DNA of 64,000 bases from Hymenobacter busanensis (GCF_008727865.1 NZ_VTWU01000006.1:124001-188000), one strand, 5' to 3'; shown: positions 8,479-16,314, counted from the stretch's first letter. Translations and numbers: made by a program. The notes: generated by a model from the sequence alone, not told the origin.

Positions 8479-9303
8479 GTGCCAGAGCTACCCGAAGTCG
8501 AAACCTACCGCCGCTTTCTCGACGAACTCGTATTGGGCCAGACCATTGCGGCCGTGGAAATCCTGGATGCCAAAGTGCTGGCCGTGGAAGCCGACACCCT
8601 GCGCCGCGAAGTTTCCGGGGCCGCCGTTACCGCCACGCGTCGCCTGGGTAAAAACTGTTTTCTGGAGTTGTCGACGGGCAAGGTGCTGGTGCTGCACTTT
8701 GGCATGACCGGCGACGTGGGCGCCTACCGCGACGACTACGACCGGCCCCGCTTCACGCGGGTGGCCCTGCACCTGGACAGTGGCTTGCGCATCGCCTTCA
8801 TCGACCCGCGCAAGTTTGGCCGTATTCGGCTGACCGACAGCGTAGCCGCTTTCCAGCTGGCCAAAAAGTTGGGACCCGATGCACTAGAGCTGACGGCCGC
8901 GGAGTTGCAGACGGCGCTGGCGCGCAAGAAAACCCTGCTCAAGCCGCTGCTGCTCGATCAGCGCCTAACGGCCGGCCTCGGCAACTGGATTGTCGACGAA
9001 GTCTTGTTTCAGGCGGCAGTGCACCCCGAGCGGCGGGCCAATACGCTGGAGCCGGCCGAGGTGGAACGGGTGCACGCGGCGGTGCAATTGGTATTGCACA
9101 CAGCCATCGAGCAAGAAGCCACCTACCGGCAGTTTCCGGCTTCGTTTCTGATTCATGCCCGCGAGTGGGACGAGTCGCCCGACCCGCACTCCGATGCCCA
9201 CGAGTATTGCCCGCGCGACCGAGCCCCAATTGTAAAAAAGTATGTCGGCGGGCGGGCCACCTATTATTGCCCGACTTGTCAGCCTACGCCATCGGAGGAA
9301 TAG
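8479..9303 (+). CDS. mutM: Formamidopyrimidine-DNA glycosylase (Fpg/MutM family)
   Basis: Start is GTG 8479, because the mature protein must begin (M)PELPEVE: Pro2 is the catalytic N-terminal nucleophile and Glu3 its partner. 274 residues. The N-terminal beta-sandwich contains LVLHFGMTGDVGAY and IDPRKFGRI. A helix-two-turn-helix segment is in LDQRLTAGLGNWIVDEVLFQAAVHP. The C-terminal zinc finger reads CPRD...GRATYYCPTCQ. The second cysteine of the first CxxC is aspartate here, so zinc coordination may differ (a nearby His precedes). It excises oxidised purines such as 8-oxoguanine in base-excision repair. An upstream in-frame extension lacks the catalytic N-terminus and is rejected. Confidence 0.92.
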   Translation: MPELPEVETYRRFLDELVLGQTIAAVEILDAKVLAVEADTLRREVSGAAVTATRRLGKNCFLELSTGKVLVLHFGMTGDVGAYRDDYDRPRFTRVALHLDSGLRIAFIDPRKFGRIRLTDSVAAFQLAKKLGPDALELTAAELQTALARKKTLLKPLLLDQRLTAGLGNWIVDEVLFQAAVHPERRANTLEPAEVERVHAAVQLVLHTAIEQEATYRQFPASFLIHAREWDESPDPHSDAHEYCPRDRAPIVKKYVGGRATYYCPTCQPTPSEE

Positions 9304-9321
9304 CCAATAGTAAATCAGCAT

Positions 9322-9356
9322 AAAAAGCCATCTACAGCATATGTAAATGGCTTTTT
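9322..9356 (+). terminator. Terminator after mutM
   Basis: The stem AAAAAGCCAT/ATGGCTTTTT extends further through TACA/TGTA, with T-rich sequence after it. Confidence 0.8.
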
Positions 9357-9597
9357 CCTTTTCCAAAGATTCCGCTATAGTCCGAAACCAGAATTTACTT
9401 TTACATATATAAAATTTCAATTATTGTCTTTTTCCGATATGTCCTGAACTAATCGGCATCGCCTCTAGGTTAGGCTTTCAACTTGAAGTACCGGACGAAC
9501 CGGGCGCTACGAGGAGGACTTGTGCTGCTGCTATCGAAAAGACGCCTACTGAGTAATGTCGCTCATCATTCTTCATCCAAAACCCCAACCGTTCTTC

Positions 9598-10104
9598 ATG
9601 AAGAAACTGTCTGTTTACCTGAGCTTGGCAATGGCCTTTGCGGGCCTGGCCGCATGTGAGAAGAATTTAGAGGAGGTAGCGCAGCCCAAAGCCCAATCGG
9701 TAGCGGCAGCAGCAACAGCTCAGTCGCCCAAGCAACTGCTGACGGCTTCGACCTGGCGCCAGACCGACTTCGCCACCACGCACCTGGATGCCGCGTCGCA
9801 ACAGGTAGTAACGTCGAGCCTGTTTGCCCGCTTCAAGCCGGCCCAGCGCGACAACATCACCCAGTTTACCACCGATGGTCGCTACGTACTCGATGAGGGT
9901 GCCAGCAAAGTCAACGATGCCGTTGCGCAGCAAAAGAATGGCACCTACTCGCTGAGCGAAGACGGCAAGACCCTGAACGTAACCTTGCCTGATATTCAGC
10001 GCCACTACACCGTGGAAGAGCTGTCGGACAACAAGTTGCGCCTGAAACTGACCGATGGTGAAGGCGCCAGCGCCGTGTCGTACATCACCACCTTCACGCA
10101 CTAA
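9598..10104 (+). CDS. Lipoprotein with lipocalin-like domain
   Basis: Start at ATG 9598 gives a classical lipoprotein signal (MKKLSVYLSLAMAFAGLAAC, lipidated Cys20); 168 residues. After a low-complexity Ala/Gln linker, the body (TWRQTDFATTHLD, ITQFTTDGRYVLDEG, NGTYSLSEDGKTLNVTLPD) has the strand pattern of Bacteroidota lipocalin-like proteins, which are small outer-membrane-anchored proteins of unknown ligand. A terminator lies immediately downstream and an AT-rich leader upstream. Function is not known. Confidence 0.7.
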   Translation: MKKLSVYLSLAMAFAGLAACEKNLEEVAQPKAQSVAAAATAQSPKQLLTASTWRQTDFATTHLDAASQQVVTSSLFARFKPAQRDNITQFTTDGRYVLDEGASKVNDAVAQQKNGTYSLSEDGKTLNVTLPDIQRHYTVEELSDNKLRLKLTDGEGASAVSYITTFTH

Positions 10105-10154
10105 CACCGAACCCCAGGGGCTGCCAAGCCCTGCTGCGTCCACCTGCAGCACCG

Positions 10155-10183
10155 ACGCCCGGCCCCCAAGGCCGGGCGTTTTG
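10155..10183 (+). terminator. Terminator after lipoprotein gene
   Basis: The stem ACGCCCGGCC/GGCCGGGCGT with a 5-base loop is followed by TTTT. Confidence 0.8.
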
Positions 10184-10234
10184 GCGTTTGGGCAAGGCCA
10201 CGTTGCGCGGGTTTGACAACCGAGCCGGCACACG

Positions 10235-10546
10235 CTAGTGCATGTTGCCCAGTCCGCCGCCTACCGAAAACATGGCGGCGCACGCTCCAAAACCGATAAT
10301 CAGGATCAGTAAGGCACTGAGGAAATACGGCGCCGCGCTGCGGCCGATTCTTTTGGGCGCAACCAATGCCACAGTGCCCAGCAGCAGGTTCACAAGCGCC
10401 TGAATGCTATAGCCCAGCGCAAATAATACGGTACTGCCGTTGTCGGTCATTTTTGCGAGGGCCCCCAGTAGAACCGCGGAGCCCAGCAAAATCAACAGGT
10501 TGTTGCGCAGCACATGGCTTTTGGGCGCGGGAGCATCGGGTTCCAT
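10235..10546 (-). CDS. Small integral membrane protein, unknown function
   Basis: 103 residues with three hydrophobic segments (NNLLILLGSAVLLGALA, VLFALGYSIQALVNLLLGTVALVA, APYFLSALLILIIGFGACAAMF) and a short charged N-terminus. No family recognised. It is the last gene of a minus-strand run, 67 bases after the radical SAM gene, and could be co-transcribed with it. Confidence 0.6.
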   Translation of the reverse strand: MEPDAPAPKSHVLRNNLLILLGSAVLLGALAKMTDNGSTVLFALGYSIQALVNLLLGTVALVAPKRIGRSAAPYFLSALLILIIGFGACAAMFSVGGGLGNMH

Positions 10547-10613
10547 GAGACTGTATGCTTGCCGTTTAACCGATGAATAGTCCTCTCCTTCAGTGGGTCC
10601 ATTACGCGAGTTG

Positions 10614-12011
10614 CTACACGCGCTCGGCGCGTAGTTCTTCCAGCCGCGCCAGCTTTTCCGGGTCGCGGTAGAAGATGTTCATGGTTTCGAAAGGAATGAT
10701 TTTGCGGTCCTTGGAAATGATGTGTACGCAGGACTTCTTCACGGCGCGCACGTCGAAATTCCAGGCGTCCATGAACTGCAGGATGATGACGCGAAACAGG
10801 TTTTCGTAGCGCAACTCGGGAGCCTTCACCAGCGGCAGGCAGCACAAAATCTGGTTTAGCTCGGGCGTGATGGTGTCCACGGTGTTGGCCGTGCTGAAGA
10901 GCCGCAGCAGGTGGTTGCGCAGGCCGGCGTCGCGTTCGTAGACGATGGTGTTGCCGGCGTTTTGGAGCAGGTCGGCGGGCTGAATGTAGCGCGTGAGCGG
11001 AAACACTTCGCCATCGAGCTTCAGGGCGTAGCCCATCACCAGCGCATCGGGGTTGCAGGGCACGGGCAGCAGGTCCTGGGCCGAGAAAACCGGGCTTTGA
11101 TCGAGGATGGCCTGGCGCACGTCGGTGAGGGAAAACCGGTCGGTTTCGGGGTCGAAGTGCTCGAGGCGGCCAGCGGCCTGCGTGGGCTGAAACGTGACGC
11201 CGCGCACGCACCGCTGCTGCAGCGCGAAGTCGATGATCTGGCCTACTTCGTCGTCGTTCAGCCCCTTTTGCAAGGTGGCCACCAGCGTGGTGCTCAGGTT
11301 GTACTTGTTCAGATGGGCCAAGGCATCGAGGCGCACCTGGCGCAGGTCGCGGCCGCGCATGGTTTCCAGTACCTCTTGCCGAAACGAGTCGAACTGCAAA
11401 TACACCTCAAAAGCCGGCATGTAGCTAGCCAGTCGCGCCACAAAGGCTTCGTCCTTGGCCAGCCGCACGCCGTTGGTATTCACCATCAGGTGCTTGATGG
11501 GCTTGCGCTTGCACATGTCCAGGATTTCCCAGAACTGCGGGTGCAGCGTCGGTTCGCCGCCCGAAATCTGCACCACGTCCGGCTCGCCTTCGTTGGCCAC
11601 CAGCACGTCAATCATGGCCTCCACTTCTTCCAGGGTGCGGTGCCGGCCGTGGGTGGGGCTGCTTTCGGCGTAGCAGGTGGGGCAGGTGAGGTTGCAGCGG
11701 TCGGTTATTTCCACCACCGTGAGGCAGGAGTGCTGCTCGTGGTCGGCGCAGAGGCCACAGTCGTAGGGGCAGCCGTAATGCGTGGCGGTGTTGAAGCGGC
11801 GCGGCACCTCGCTCGGCTTCACGTAGTTGCGGATGCTCTTGTAGTACTCCACATCGGACGCAATGCGCACTTTCTGCCGGCCGTGCTCGGGGCAGCGCTT
11901 GAGCATGTACACCGCGTTGTCTTCGAAGACAATCTTGGCCTCGATGCGCCGCAGGCAGTGCGGGCAAAGGCTCAGGGTGAAGTCGTAGTAGGTATAGGGG
12001 CGCTCGGGCAT
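10614..12011 (-). CDS. Radical SAM enzyme of the MJ0619/tetraether-synthase (Tes) type
   Basis: Start at ATG 12011 (MPERPYTYYD); a longer frame has no homologous look. 465 residues. Cysteines come in three groups. C16-x2-C19 with C40-P-E-H-G resembles the rubredoxin-like N-terminal domain of archaeal MJ0619. C81-x3-C85-x2-C88 looks like an auxiliary Fe-S site. C106-x3-C110-x2-C113 (DRCNLTCPTCYA) is the radical SAM [4Fe-4S] motif, followed by VVQISGGEPTLHP. More cysteines follow (PCNPDAL, NQILCCLP, SCVHI). MJ0619 joins archaeal lipid chains into tetraethers; archaeal-type substrates are not expected here, so the reaction is unknown. The neighbouring Lgt-like membrane protein fits a lipid-related role by inference. 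Confidence 0.75.
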   Translation of the reverse strand: MPERPYTYYDFTLSLCPHCLRRIEAKIVFEDNAVYMLKRCPEHGRQKVRIASDVEYYKSIRNYVKPSEVPRRFNTATHYGCPYDCGLCADHEQHSCLTVVEITDRCNLTCPTCYAESSPTHGRHRTLEEVEAMIDVLVANEGEPDVVQISGGEPTLHPQFWEILDMCKRKPIKHLMVNTNGVRLAKDEAFVARLASYMPAFEVYLQFDSFRQEVLETMRGRDLRQVRLDALAHLNKYNLSTTLVATLQKGLNDDEVGQIIDFALQQRCVRGVTFQPTQAAGRLEHFDPETDRFSLTDVRQAILDQSPVFSAQDLLPVPCNPDALVMGYALKLDGEVFPLTRYIQPADLLQNAGNTIVYERDAGLRNHLLRLFSTANTVDTITPELNQILCCLPLVKAPELRYENLFRVIILQFMDAWNFDVRAVKKSCVHIISKDRKIIPFETMNIFYRDPEKLARLEELRAERV

Positions 12012-12112
12012 GGGTAGGCCACGGGCGGAAAGGCGGCATCGACCCTGCGGCGGAGAAATATAGCGAGGTAAAATGGCAAGCCTACAAATGGCTGGCCCTA
12101 CTCGCCGTACCA

Positions 12113-12688
12113 CTACTTCGCCACCGAATACTTCAGCGCCTTGCTCACCTGCGGAAACGCCTGGCGCACGGTGTCGGCATCTTTTCCCGAAGTGTCGAGG
12201 AAGTACCAATTCTGACCTTTGTCCGCCGAAAACGCAATCAGCGTCGATTTTACGGTGGTGCCGCCGCTGGGCAGCTGCATATCTGTGATTTGCGGCACCG
12301 TGCATTGCAGCTCGCCATTGTTGGTGCTGATGACGGCAGAAGGTTCGCCGTAACGCACACCGCGCACCTTCATTCCTTGCCCTTCCATACCGGTAATGCC
12401 TTTGCGCAGCTCCTCGGCCATGGCCTGCGGCCCGCCGGCCATCTTCACCATATCGGGGTGCATAAAGCGCACGAACGATGCGTAATCGTGCTTCACGAAG
12501 GCCGTGCCCATGGCATTGACCTGCGTTTTGAGGCGCTGCCTGCGGCCAGCATCGTCGAGGGGCTTGCTTTGCGCGAAGCCCGCTGTGGCAGCTAGCAACA
12601 GCAGCAGCAGGTGGCCGAGCCAGAGCAGGCGTTTCTTCGAGTCAGCTGCTTGGGGAAGGAATAGGATTAGCGTCACAGTGGGGTTCAA
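12113..12688 (-). CDS. Secreted protein of unknown function (SnoaL/NTF2-like size)
   Basis: 191 residues from a TTG start that overlaps the stop of the upstream Lgt-like gene by 4 bases, so translation is probably coupled. A signal peptide is clear (LLWLGHLLLLLLAATAGFAQ). The mature part (VNAMGTAFVKHDYASFVRFMHPDMVK, STLIAFSADKGQNWYFLDTSG) has the helix-then-strand pattern of small NTF2-like domains, but no catalytic residues are evident. It is sandwiched between the Lgt-like gene and the radical SAM gene, so it may be the extracytoplasmic member of that group. The start codon is uncertain. Confidence 0.65.
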   Translation of the reverse strand: MNPTVTLILFLPQAADSKKRLLWLGHLLLLLLAATAGFAQSKPLDDAGRRQRLKTQVNAMGTAFVKHDYASFVRFMHPDMVKMAGGPQAMAEELRKGITGMEGQGMKVRGVRYGEPSAVISTNNGELQCTVPQITDMQLPSGGTTVKSTLIAFSADKGQNWYFLDTSGKDADTVRQAFPQVSKALKYSVAK

Positions 12689-13473
12689 CTAGGAGTGTTT
12701 CCTTCAAAGATAACAGCCGACGCGCCCGGTTTTCGGCGGCGGTCGGTGGCCCATAGCCAAGCGTAGTACGCCAGTCCCGCCACGCAGGCCCACTGAATGG
12801 CCGTCAGCCCCAGGCCCGGCAGCGGCGGGGTAGGCTTGATGGACTCCGCCCACAGCCGAAACAGCAGGTACGCCACCATCAGCAGCCGAAAACGCCAGCC
12901 GTCGGGCAACGGCCGGCGGCGCTCGGTCAGCCAGAGGGCGGCGACCAGCAGTAGCCAGAACCCGATTTCGTAGAGGTTGGTGGGGTGGCGCGGCACGCCG
13001 TCGCCGAAGTCAATGGCCCAGGGCAGCGCGGTGGCAGTACCGAAGGTGCCGTCGTCGAGGCCGGAGAGAAAACAACCGATTCGTCCCAGCACCATGCCCA
13101 GAATCAGCGGGTACACCATCAGGTCGCCCGACGACGCGGTGACGCCGAGCCGATTTTTGGTCAGCTCCACGCCTATCAAACCGCCGAGCAGGCCACCGAC
13201 GATGGTTTTGTTGGTGAAGTAGTAGAGCCAGCCGCCGGGCGGGTGCAACAGCTCGTGCGGGTGTTCCAGCAGCCCGAGCAGGCGCGACCCCAGCAAGGCA
13301 CCGGCGGCCGCGCCCACAAAAATCCAGAGGCGGTGCTCGGTGCTGATGCGGTCGGCGGCGTGCTGACGCAGGTGCGTGTAGAGGCGGTAGCCGAGCGAGT
13401 AGGCCAGCACCTCAAAGAGCAAATGCACCGGCAGCGTGAGCGGCCCGAGGGAAAGTTGAACGGGAAACGTCAA
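12685..13473 (-). CDS. Divergent Lgt-like (prolipoprotein diacylglyceryl transferase family) membrane protein
   Basis: 262 residues with seven or so membrane helices. Family landmarks remain: GPLTLP at the N-terminus, GRIGCFLSG in place of the Lgt GRxGNFxNG (keeping the equivalent of E. coli Arg143), LPWAIDFG, and RHPTNLYE for RHPSQLYE. Residues important in true Lgt are missing: the His of the H-G-G motif is replaced (TIVGGLLGG), and the EFFRxPD loop reads AESIKPTP, changing Arg to Lys. It is therefore unlikely to be the housekeeping Lgt. It starts an apparent operon with the secreted protein and the radical SAM enzyme, and a lipid-transferring role is inferred. Confidence 0.8.
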   Translation of the reverse strand: MTFPVQLSLGPLTLPVHLLFEVLAYSLGYRLYTHLRQHAADRISTEHRLWIFVGAAAGALLGSRLLGLLEHPHELLHPPGGWLYYFTNKTIVGGLLGGLIGVELTKNRLGVTASSGDLMVYPLILGMVLGRIGCFLSGLDDGTFGTATALPWAIDFGDGVPRHPTNLYEIGFWLLLVAALWLTERRRPLPDGWRFRLLMVAYLLFRLWAESIKPTPPLPGLGLTAIQWACVAGLAYYAWLWATDRRRKPGASAVIFEGNTPS

Positions 13474-13485
13474 ATGGCGGCGGGT

Positions 13486-13516
13486 TGGCGCCGGGCGCGA
13501 GGGGCGCCCGGCGCCA
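13486..13516 (-). terminator. GC-rich hairpin after phhA, without T tract
   Basis: A perfect 13-bp stem (TGGCGCCGGGCGC with its complement) closes a 5-base loop between phhA and the Lgt-like gene. There is no run of T after it on the minus strand, so it may be a partial terminator or an mRNA-stabilising hairpin. Confidence 0.5.
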
Positions 13517-13521
13517 TCAAG

Positions 13522-14271
13522 TTAGTCGGCCGATTCGGTCAGGCAAGCGGCCTGGCGCAGCTGTCGTTGCACGGCAGGCAGCGTGGGCAGCAGTTGCTCG
13601 AAGGAGTCGAGCACGAAGTAAGTGGTCTGGAACACGTCTTTGCGGAAAGCCGTGTCGAGCACCTGGGCTATGTCGAACGGCTGGCGCGTGGGCTCGGGAC
13701 CGAGGCTGTAACGGGTTTCGCCGGCCGACGACAGGATGCCCGCGCCGTAGATGCGCGCCGCGCCGCTGCCGGCGTCACGAATCAGGCCAAACTCCACCGT
13801 GAACCAGTACAGCCGGGCCAGCAGCTCCGCGGCTCCGGCATCGGAGGCGTGCAGCGTGCCGATGTGGCCGAGCTGGTGCAGGAAGCGGCAAAAGCTGAGG
13901 TTGGTGAGCAAGGGCACGTGGCCGAACACGTCGTGAAACATGTCGGGTTCTTCGAGGTAGTCCAGCTCGGAAAGCTTGCGCAGCCACGTGGTAGCGGGGA
14001 ATTTGCGGGCGGCCAGCAAGCCGAAGAACACGGCGTCGTCGACGATGCCGGGCACAGCCACCAACTCCCAGCCCGTGAGCCGGCGCAACACCTGGTTGGT
14101 CTGGCGGAAATCGGGGATGCGGTCGGCCGTGAAGCCGATGCGGGCCAAGCCTTCCATAAACTCGGGCGCCGCTCGACCGGGCAGGGCCTGGAGTTGGCGT
14201 TCGAACAAGAGCTGCCATACGTGGCGGTCTTCGGCGGTGTACTGGTCGTAGTGTTGTTGCAGAGCGTTCAT
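13522..14271 (-). CDS. phhA: Phenylalanine 4-hydroxylase (aromatic amino acid hydroxylase)
   Basis: Start at ATG 14271 (MNALQQHYDQY); 249 residues, the usual length of bacterial monomeric enzymes without a regulatory domain. The non-haem iron ligands are visible as H113 and H118 in EPDMFHDVFGH and E160 in LYWFTVEFGL. PGIVDD and GAGILSSAGE are further family landmarks. It converts phenylalanine to tyrosine with O2 and tetrahydropterin in the cytoplasm. It is preceded on the same strand by a leader peptide and terminator arranged as an attenuator, which should make its expression respond to tyrosyl-tRNA charging. Confidence 0.95.
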   Translation of the reverse strand: MNALQQHYDQYTAEDRHVWQLLFERQLQALPGRAAPEFMEGLARIGFTADRIPDFRQTNQVLRRLTGWELVAVPGIVDDAVFFGLLAARKFPATTWLRKLSELDYLEEPDMFHDVFGHVPLLTNLSFCRFLHQLGHIGTLHASDAGAAELLARLYWFTVEFGLIRDAGSGAARIYGAGILSSAGETRYSLGPEPTRQPFDIAQVLDTAFRKDVFQTTYFVLDSFEQLLPTLPAVQRQLRQAACLTESAD

Positions 14272-14301
14272 GGTGGTTCGCATTGGGGTTGGGAGAAAAC
14301 G

Positions 14302-14332
14302 AAAAAGCCCCATTCCGGAATCGGAATGGGGC
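14302..14332 (-). terminator. Attenuator terminator in the phhA leader
   Basis: On the minus strand the stem GCCCCATTCC/GGAATGGGGC with loop GATTCC is followed directly by TTTTTCGTTTTC. It lies between the stop codon of the leader peptide (14359) and the phhA start (14271), where an attenuator terminator belongs. Confidence 0.85.
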
Positions 14333-14358
14333 GAGTATGAGTCGGTTCTTCGGAGACG

Positions 14359-14463
14359 TTAGGGAGTCTGCTCAGGTGCCGTCGCGCATACACGACCGAT
14401 GCCGAAGCCGGAGGGCTGGCAGGTCGGGTAATAATAATAGAACGACTGGCGGAAGCGGGACAT
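14359..14463 (-). CDS. phhA leader peptide (34 residues, FYYYY)
   Basis: A short frame begins ATG 14463 (MSRFRQSFYYYYP) and ends at TAA 14359. Codons 8-12 are TTC-TAT-TAT-TAT-TAC, one Phe and four consecutive Tyr, a run typical of amino acid attenuator leaders. Right after the Tyr codons, segment 1 (CGACCTGCC, 14426-14418) pairs with segment 2 (GGCATCGGTCG, 14403-14393). Segment 2 (GGTCGTGTATG, 14397-14387) can instead pair 9 of 11 bases with CATACTCGCCC (14339-14329), which includes the foot of the terminator stem. CATCTTTG ends 4 bases before the ATG, suggesting a leaderless transcript. Ribosome stalling at Tyr codons would favour read-through into phhA. Confidence 0.82.
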   Translation of the reverse strand: MSRFRQSFYYYYPTCQPSGFGIGRVCATAPEQTP

Positions 14464-14467
14464 GCGG

Positions 14468-14475
14468 CAAAGATG
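14468..14475 (-). promoter_or_regulatory. Putative -7 element of the phhA attenuator transcript
   Basis: CATCTTTG on the minus strand matches seven of eight positions of TAnnTTTG, four bases before the leader ATG. No convincing TTG was found at the normal distance, so this is tentative. Confidence 0.4.
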
Positions 14476-14561
14476 GTGATTTTTGGCTGATAGTTAATAG
14501 CTATTGGCCATCGGATGTGAGCCAACAGCTAGCAGCCATCAGCTCATAGCTTTCAGCTGCC

Positions 14562-15602
14562 TCAAGCCGGGTAGGCCGGGTGGTTGCCCAGCTCGTTGTT
14601 CTGCTTTTCGGCTTTGCGGGTGAGGGCGGTTAGCCAGGAGCGCGTCACATCCGATTCGCTCTGGTAGCCGCGCTGGCGCACGTTGCCCAGGTCGCCGGCG
14701 TGGTCGGGCAGGGCGCGGTTGATCCAGCTCAGGGCGTTGATGGTGGTGCCCGGCGCCAGGCCATGCGCCAACGACAGCAGCTTGGCGGGCAGCCCCAGAA
14801 TCAGCTCGGCGTCGCCGCGGCGGCAGGCGTTCCAGATGCTGCGGGCGGCGTATTCGGCGCTGACGGTGAGCCCCGGCAACGAGTCGGCAATCATAAACCA
14901 GCCGAACTCCTTCTCGTGCTGGCCCTTCACCACGGCCTGGCGGGCCGAGCCGGTGCGCATCAGGCCGGGGCACACGGTGGTTACGTGCACGCCGTAGCGC
15001 AGCATTTCGGAGCGAAACCCTTCGGAGAGGCCCACGAGGGCAAATTTGCTGGCGCAGTAGGGCGCCATGTGCGGCACGGCCACTTTGCCGCCGAGCGAGG
15101 CCACGTTTACGATGCGGCCTTCGCGGCGGCTCATCATGTCGGGCAATACGGCGTGCATGGCGTGCAGCGGCGCCCAGAAGTGCGTATTCATCGACTCCTG
15201 GTAGTCGCGCTCTTCCATGTGCTCGAGCGGGCCGCCGGTAATGATGCCGGCGTTGTTGATCAGCACATCCACTGGCCCGAAAGCCTGCTTGACTTCGGCC
15301 ACGAGGGTGCGCACTTCCGTTTCGCTGGTCAGGTCGCGGGCCAGGGCCAGCACCTCGGCGCCGTCGGCGGCCAGCTCTTGGCGGGCGCGCTCCAGTTCGT
15401 CGGCGTCGCGGGCGCAAATGGCCACGCGGGCGCCCTCGGCCACGGCCTGGCGGGCCAGCACCAGCCCGAGGCCGCGCGAGCCGCCGGTGATGAGAACGAC
15501 GCGGCCGCTAAGGCGGTAGGAACCGCGGCGCGACGACCAGAGCGCGGCCGCCACGGCGGCCAAGCCAGCCGCAGCCAGCCAGGAAGTGCGGGTGTGCTTC
15601 AT
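14562..15602 (-). CDS. Short-chain dehydrogenase/reductase with N-terminal membrane anchor
   Basis: 346 residues. An N-terminal hydrophobic segment (WLAAAGLAAVAAALW) probably anchors it to the membrane. The Rossmann domain shows the SDR cofactor motif TGGSRGLG (~40), the NNAG motif (~115), the catalytic Ser in VNVASLGG and the Tyr-x3-Lys motif YCASK. A C-terminal tail of about 90 residues is longer than in minimal SDRs. Substrate unknown; membrane-anchored SDRs of this shape often act on lipids or retinoid-like compounds, but nothing in the sequence proves that here. It is divergent from the Spy-like gene at 15800 and upstream of the phhA leader. Confidence 0.85.
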   Translation of the reverse strand: MKHTRTSWLAAAGLAAVAAALWSSRRGSYRLSGRVVLITGGSRGLGLVLARQAVAEGARVAICARDADELERARQELAADGAEVLALARDLTSETEVRTLVAEVKQAFGPVDVLINNAGIITGGPLEHMEERDYQESMNTHFWAPLHAMHAVLPDMMSRREGRIVNVASLGGKVAVPHMAPYCASKFALVGLSEGFRSEMLRYGVHVTTVCPGLMRTGSARQAVVKGQHEKEFGWFMIADSLPGLTVSAEYAARSIWNACRRGDAELILGLPAKLLSLAHGLAPGTTINALSWINRALPDHAGDLGNVRQRGYQSESDVTRSWLTALTRKAEKQNNELGNHPAYPA

Positions 15603-15799
15603 GCTGCTATTCTATGGATGCGCGCCGGAAAGGTTACACCGGGGCCCCACGCCTGCCGCCAAACCCGCCCGCTGCGGGAATAAAACCGGCGCCGGTTGCG
15701 TTAGGGGCTGCGTGCATCGGTCTGGCACGCTATTTTCGTGCAACCGATTTCCGCCGGCGGACCGCCCGCTTGTTACCGCTCACCCTTCCCCACTTTGCC

Positions 15800-16285
15800 A
15801 TGAAACGCACCTTGTTCGCCGCCCTGCTGCTGCTCGCCGCACCCGCGGCGTGGGCGCAGACGACCACCGTCAAAACCAAAACCAAGTCGGACGCTGCCGG
15901 CACGTCGGTAAAAACCAAAGGGCCGGCCGCCGCGCCCGCTGCCCCGCCGCTCGACGACGCCAAAATCGAAGCCAAAGCCCGCGAGCTGACGCTGAACCTG
16001 AAGCAGGGCTTGAGCCTGACGCCGCAGCAGGAAGTGAAAGTGCAGGAGATTAACGTGCGCAGCATTCGGCAGGTGGAAACCGCCCGCGCCGAAAACCGCA
16101 CCGACCTGCGCAAGCTCAACCTCTTGATTGAGGACATTGGGCAGGCCCGCCTCGCGGCGCTGAAAGACGCCCTGACGCCGGCCCAGTTTGCGCGCTACCA
16201 GCAGCAGCGCGAAAAGAAAATGGGTATTCCCAACGTGCAGGGCGCCCAGGGCAACCCCGTGCCGGGCCTGCGCGGCGAAGAATAG
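15800..16285 (+). CDS. Periplasmic Spy/CpxP-like protein
   Basis: 161 residues from ATG 15800, with a signal peptide MKRTLFAALLLLAAPAAWAQ. A low-complexity Lys/Thr/Ala/Pro linker leads into an all-helical domain (LNLKQGLSLTPQQEVKVQEI, RLAALKDALTPAQFARYQQQREKK) with two LTPxQ motifs, as in the Spy/CpxP/heavy-metal-sensor family. Such proteins act as periplasmic chaperones or stress sensors in Proteobacteria; the role in Bacteroidota is not established. It is monocistronic with a terminator downstream. A second protein of this type is encoded at 62591. Confidence 0.7.
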   Translation: MKRTLFAALLLLAAPAAWAQTTTVKTKTKSDAAGTSVKTKGPAAAPAAPPLDDAKIEAKARELTLNLKQGLSLTPQQEVKVQEINVRSIRQVETARAENRTDLRKLNLLIEDIGQARLAALKDALTPAQFARYQQQREKKMGIPNVQGAQGNPVPGLRGEE

Positions 16286-16314
16286 CCGCCGCGCAAACCG
16301 CAGCTTTAGAAACG

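Noticed and set aside
12985-14340. A 451-codon plus-strand frame across the Lgt-like and phhA genes
   Set aside because: It crosses two well-supported minus-strand genes and has no recognisable domain or start signal.
14268-14525. An 85-codon minus-strand frame in the phhA leader
   Set aside because: It runs through the terminator hairpin in another frame than the leader peptide and has no ribosome site; the 34-codon frame explains the region better.
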